From Candidatus Atribacter fermentans (GTDB lineage: Bacteria; Atribacterota; Atribacteria; Atribacterales; Atribacteraceae), in contig JAAYUT010000089.1 in NCBI GenBank assembly GCA_012517485.1, forward strand, positions 1-5,223: a stretch of DNA of 5,223 nucleotides, given 5' to 3'. The stretch's first letter is position 1; the number at the start of each line of letters is the position of its first letter. A program made the position numbers and the translations under genes. Shown one piece after another: positions 4,954-5,223 of this stretch. The notes below the pieces were generated by a model that was not told the origin of the DNA, did no database searches, and was given only the letters and a program-made list of their open reading frames with translations.

Positions 4954-5000
4954 GGCGCAATAAATTGCCGCTCCCTACATTTTTTAAATTTTTTGTAGGG
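4954..5000. repeat. Two adjacent inverted repeats before the helicase
   Basis: GCAAT (4957-4961) and ATTGC (4964-4968) lie in GGCGCAATAAATTGCCGC; then CCCTACA (4973-4979) and TGTAGGG (4994-5000) flank a T-rich loop containing AAATTT. The first resembles a common GCGCAATAAATTGCGC intergenic repeat. Confidence 0.55.
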
Positions 5001-5071
5001 TTTAACTTATTAAGCTCTTTGATAAATTTATAGAATGGAATTAAATAAGAAAGCTGAGGAATGTTTTTTCT

Positions 5072-5223
5072 ATGGATTTTTCTTCGCATCAATTCGAATC
5101 ATTGGATCAAGCTTCAACTCATAAATCAAAATATTTCCAAATTGATTATGAGACAGAGTTAAATGAAGAGCAGCAAAAAGTCGTTTTTGCTGGTGAGGGT
5201 CCTCTGTTGGTTATTGCCGGTGC
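5072..5223 (+). CDS. UvrD/PcrA/Rep-type DNA helicase, N-terminal fragment
   Basis: Only the first 50 full codons are present; the gene runs off the right edge. Translation gives a variable N-terminus of about 29 residues (beginning MDFSSHQF), then LNEEQQKVV (30-38) and EGPLLVIAG (42-50). These match the Q-motif and the beginning of motif I (Walker A, AGAGSGKT) of superfamily 1A helicases such as UvrD, PcrA and Rep, which unwind DNA with 3' to 5' polarity in repair and replication restart. The cut falls before the catalytic lysine, so activity cannot be judged. The N-terminal tail before the Q-motif is longer than in typical PcrA, where LN lies near residue 12. The ATG at 5072 follows GAGGA with 11-nt spacing, slightly long. 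An ATG at 5061 is in a different frame and closes after about 34 codons. UvrD, PcrA and Rep cannot be told apart from this fragment, so no symbol is given. Confidence 0.85.
   Translation, partial: MDFSSHQFESLDQASTHKSKYFQIDYETELNEEQQKVVFAGEGPLLVIAG

Larger units (their letters stand above)
4531..5071. other. Noncoding repeat-rich region before the helicase
   Basis: No credible gene; the minus-strand open frame at 4841-5092 is made of repeat DNA. The region contains composite element B (4616-4850), a degenerate GGGAGAAGG-type repeat (4863-4900), a GCCATGGC palindrome (4915-4934), a GCAAT/ATTGC inverted repeat (4954-4971) and a CCCTACA/TGTAGGG inverted repeat (4973-5000). 4531-4615 shows nothing recognisable, including no clear terminator for the membrane protein gene. 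Weak hexamers near 5019-5046 (TTGATA, TTAAAT) might be the helicase promoter. Confidence 0.8.

Noticed and set aside
4841..5092. 83-aa minus-strand frame before the helicase
   Set aside because: Composed of the repeat cluster and the helicase start region; no domain.

Overview
The window reads as a chromosomal stretch of an AT-rich bacterium, probably from an uncultured or anaerobic lineage. Several intergenic repeat types here (GTCAT...GAGG palindromes, CCCTCATCC/GGGAGAAGG hairpins, GCGCAATAAATTGC and GCCATGGC palindromes) resemble those I associate with Atribacterota-like and other candidate-phylum genomes. The taxonomic guess is weak and rests on general impression, not on a marker gene.

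Four genes are supported. A minus-strand gene (453-2096) encodes a TGS-domain plus uridine-kinase-like P-loop kinase. Divergent from it, udp (2648-3433, +) encodes a uridine phosphorylase with essentially all known active-site residues. An orphan multi-span membrane protein follows (3880-4530, +). At the right edge begins a UvrD/PcrA/Rep-type helicase (5072 to beyond the window, +), cut just inside its Walker A motif. The first two genes are both plausibly concerned with pyrimidine nucleosides (phosphorylation versus phosphorolysis of uridine), but they are on opposite strands about 550 bp apart, so co-regulation is only an inference. The kinase has a good sigma-70-type promoter whose -10 box overlaps the longest possible GTG start. 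This moves the likely translation start to the ATG at 2096, which has its own Shine-Dalgarno sequence.

The rest of the window is unusually repeat-dense noncoding DNA: 1-452, 2097-2647, 3434-3879 and 4531-5071. Seven copies of a short palindromic unit (consensus roughly GTCATtcTGAGGA - variable hairpin core - GTGaGaATCTCATC) occur. Four of them are arranged as two inverted pairs bounding a conserved noncoding interior of about 145-165 bp. This makes two copies of a composite, MITE-like element (2243-2465 and 4616-4850) in the same orientation, one upstream of udp and one upstream of the helicase gene. The hairpin cores differ between copies but remain self-complementary. Other repeats are a 56-bp dispersed repeat (173-228 and 3610-3666), a perfect 24-bp-stem hairpin (3689-3741) with relatives elsewhere, and a cluster of three different inverted repeats in front of the helicase gene. 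The most interesting material in the window is this repeat architecture; I see no defence system, CRISPR array, transposase, tRNA or rRNA.
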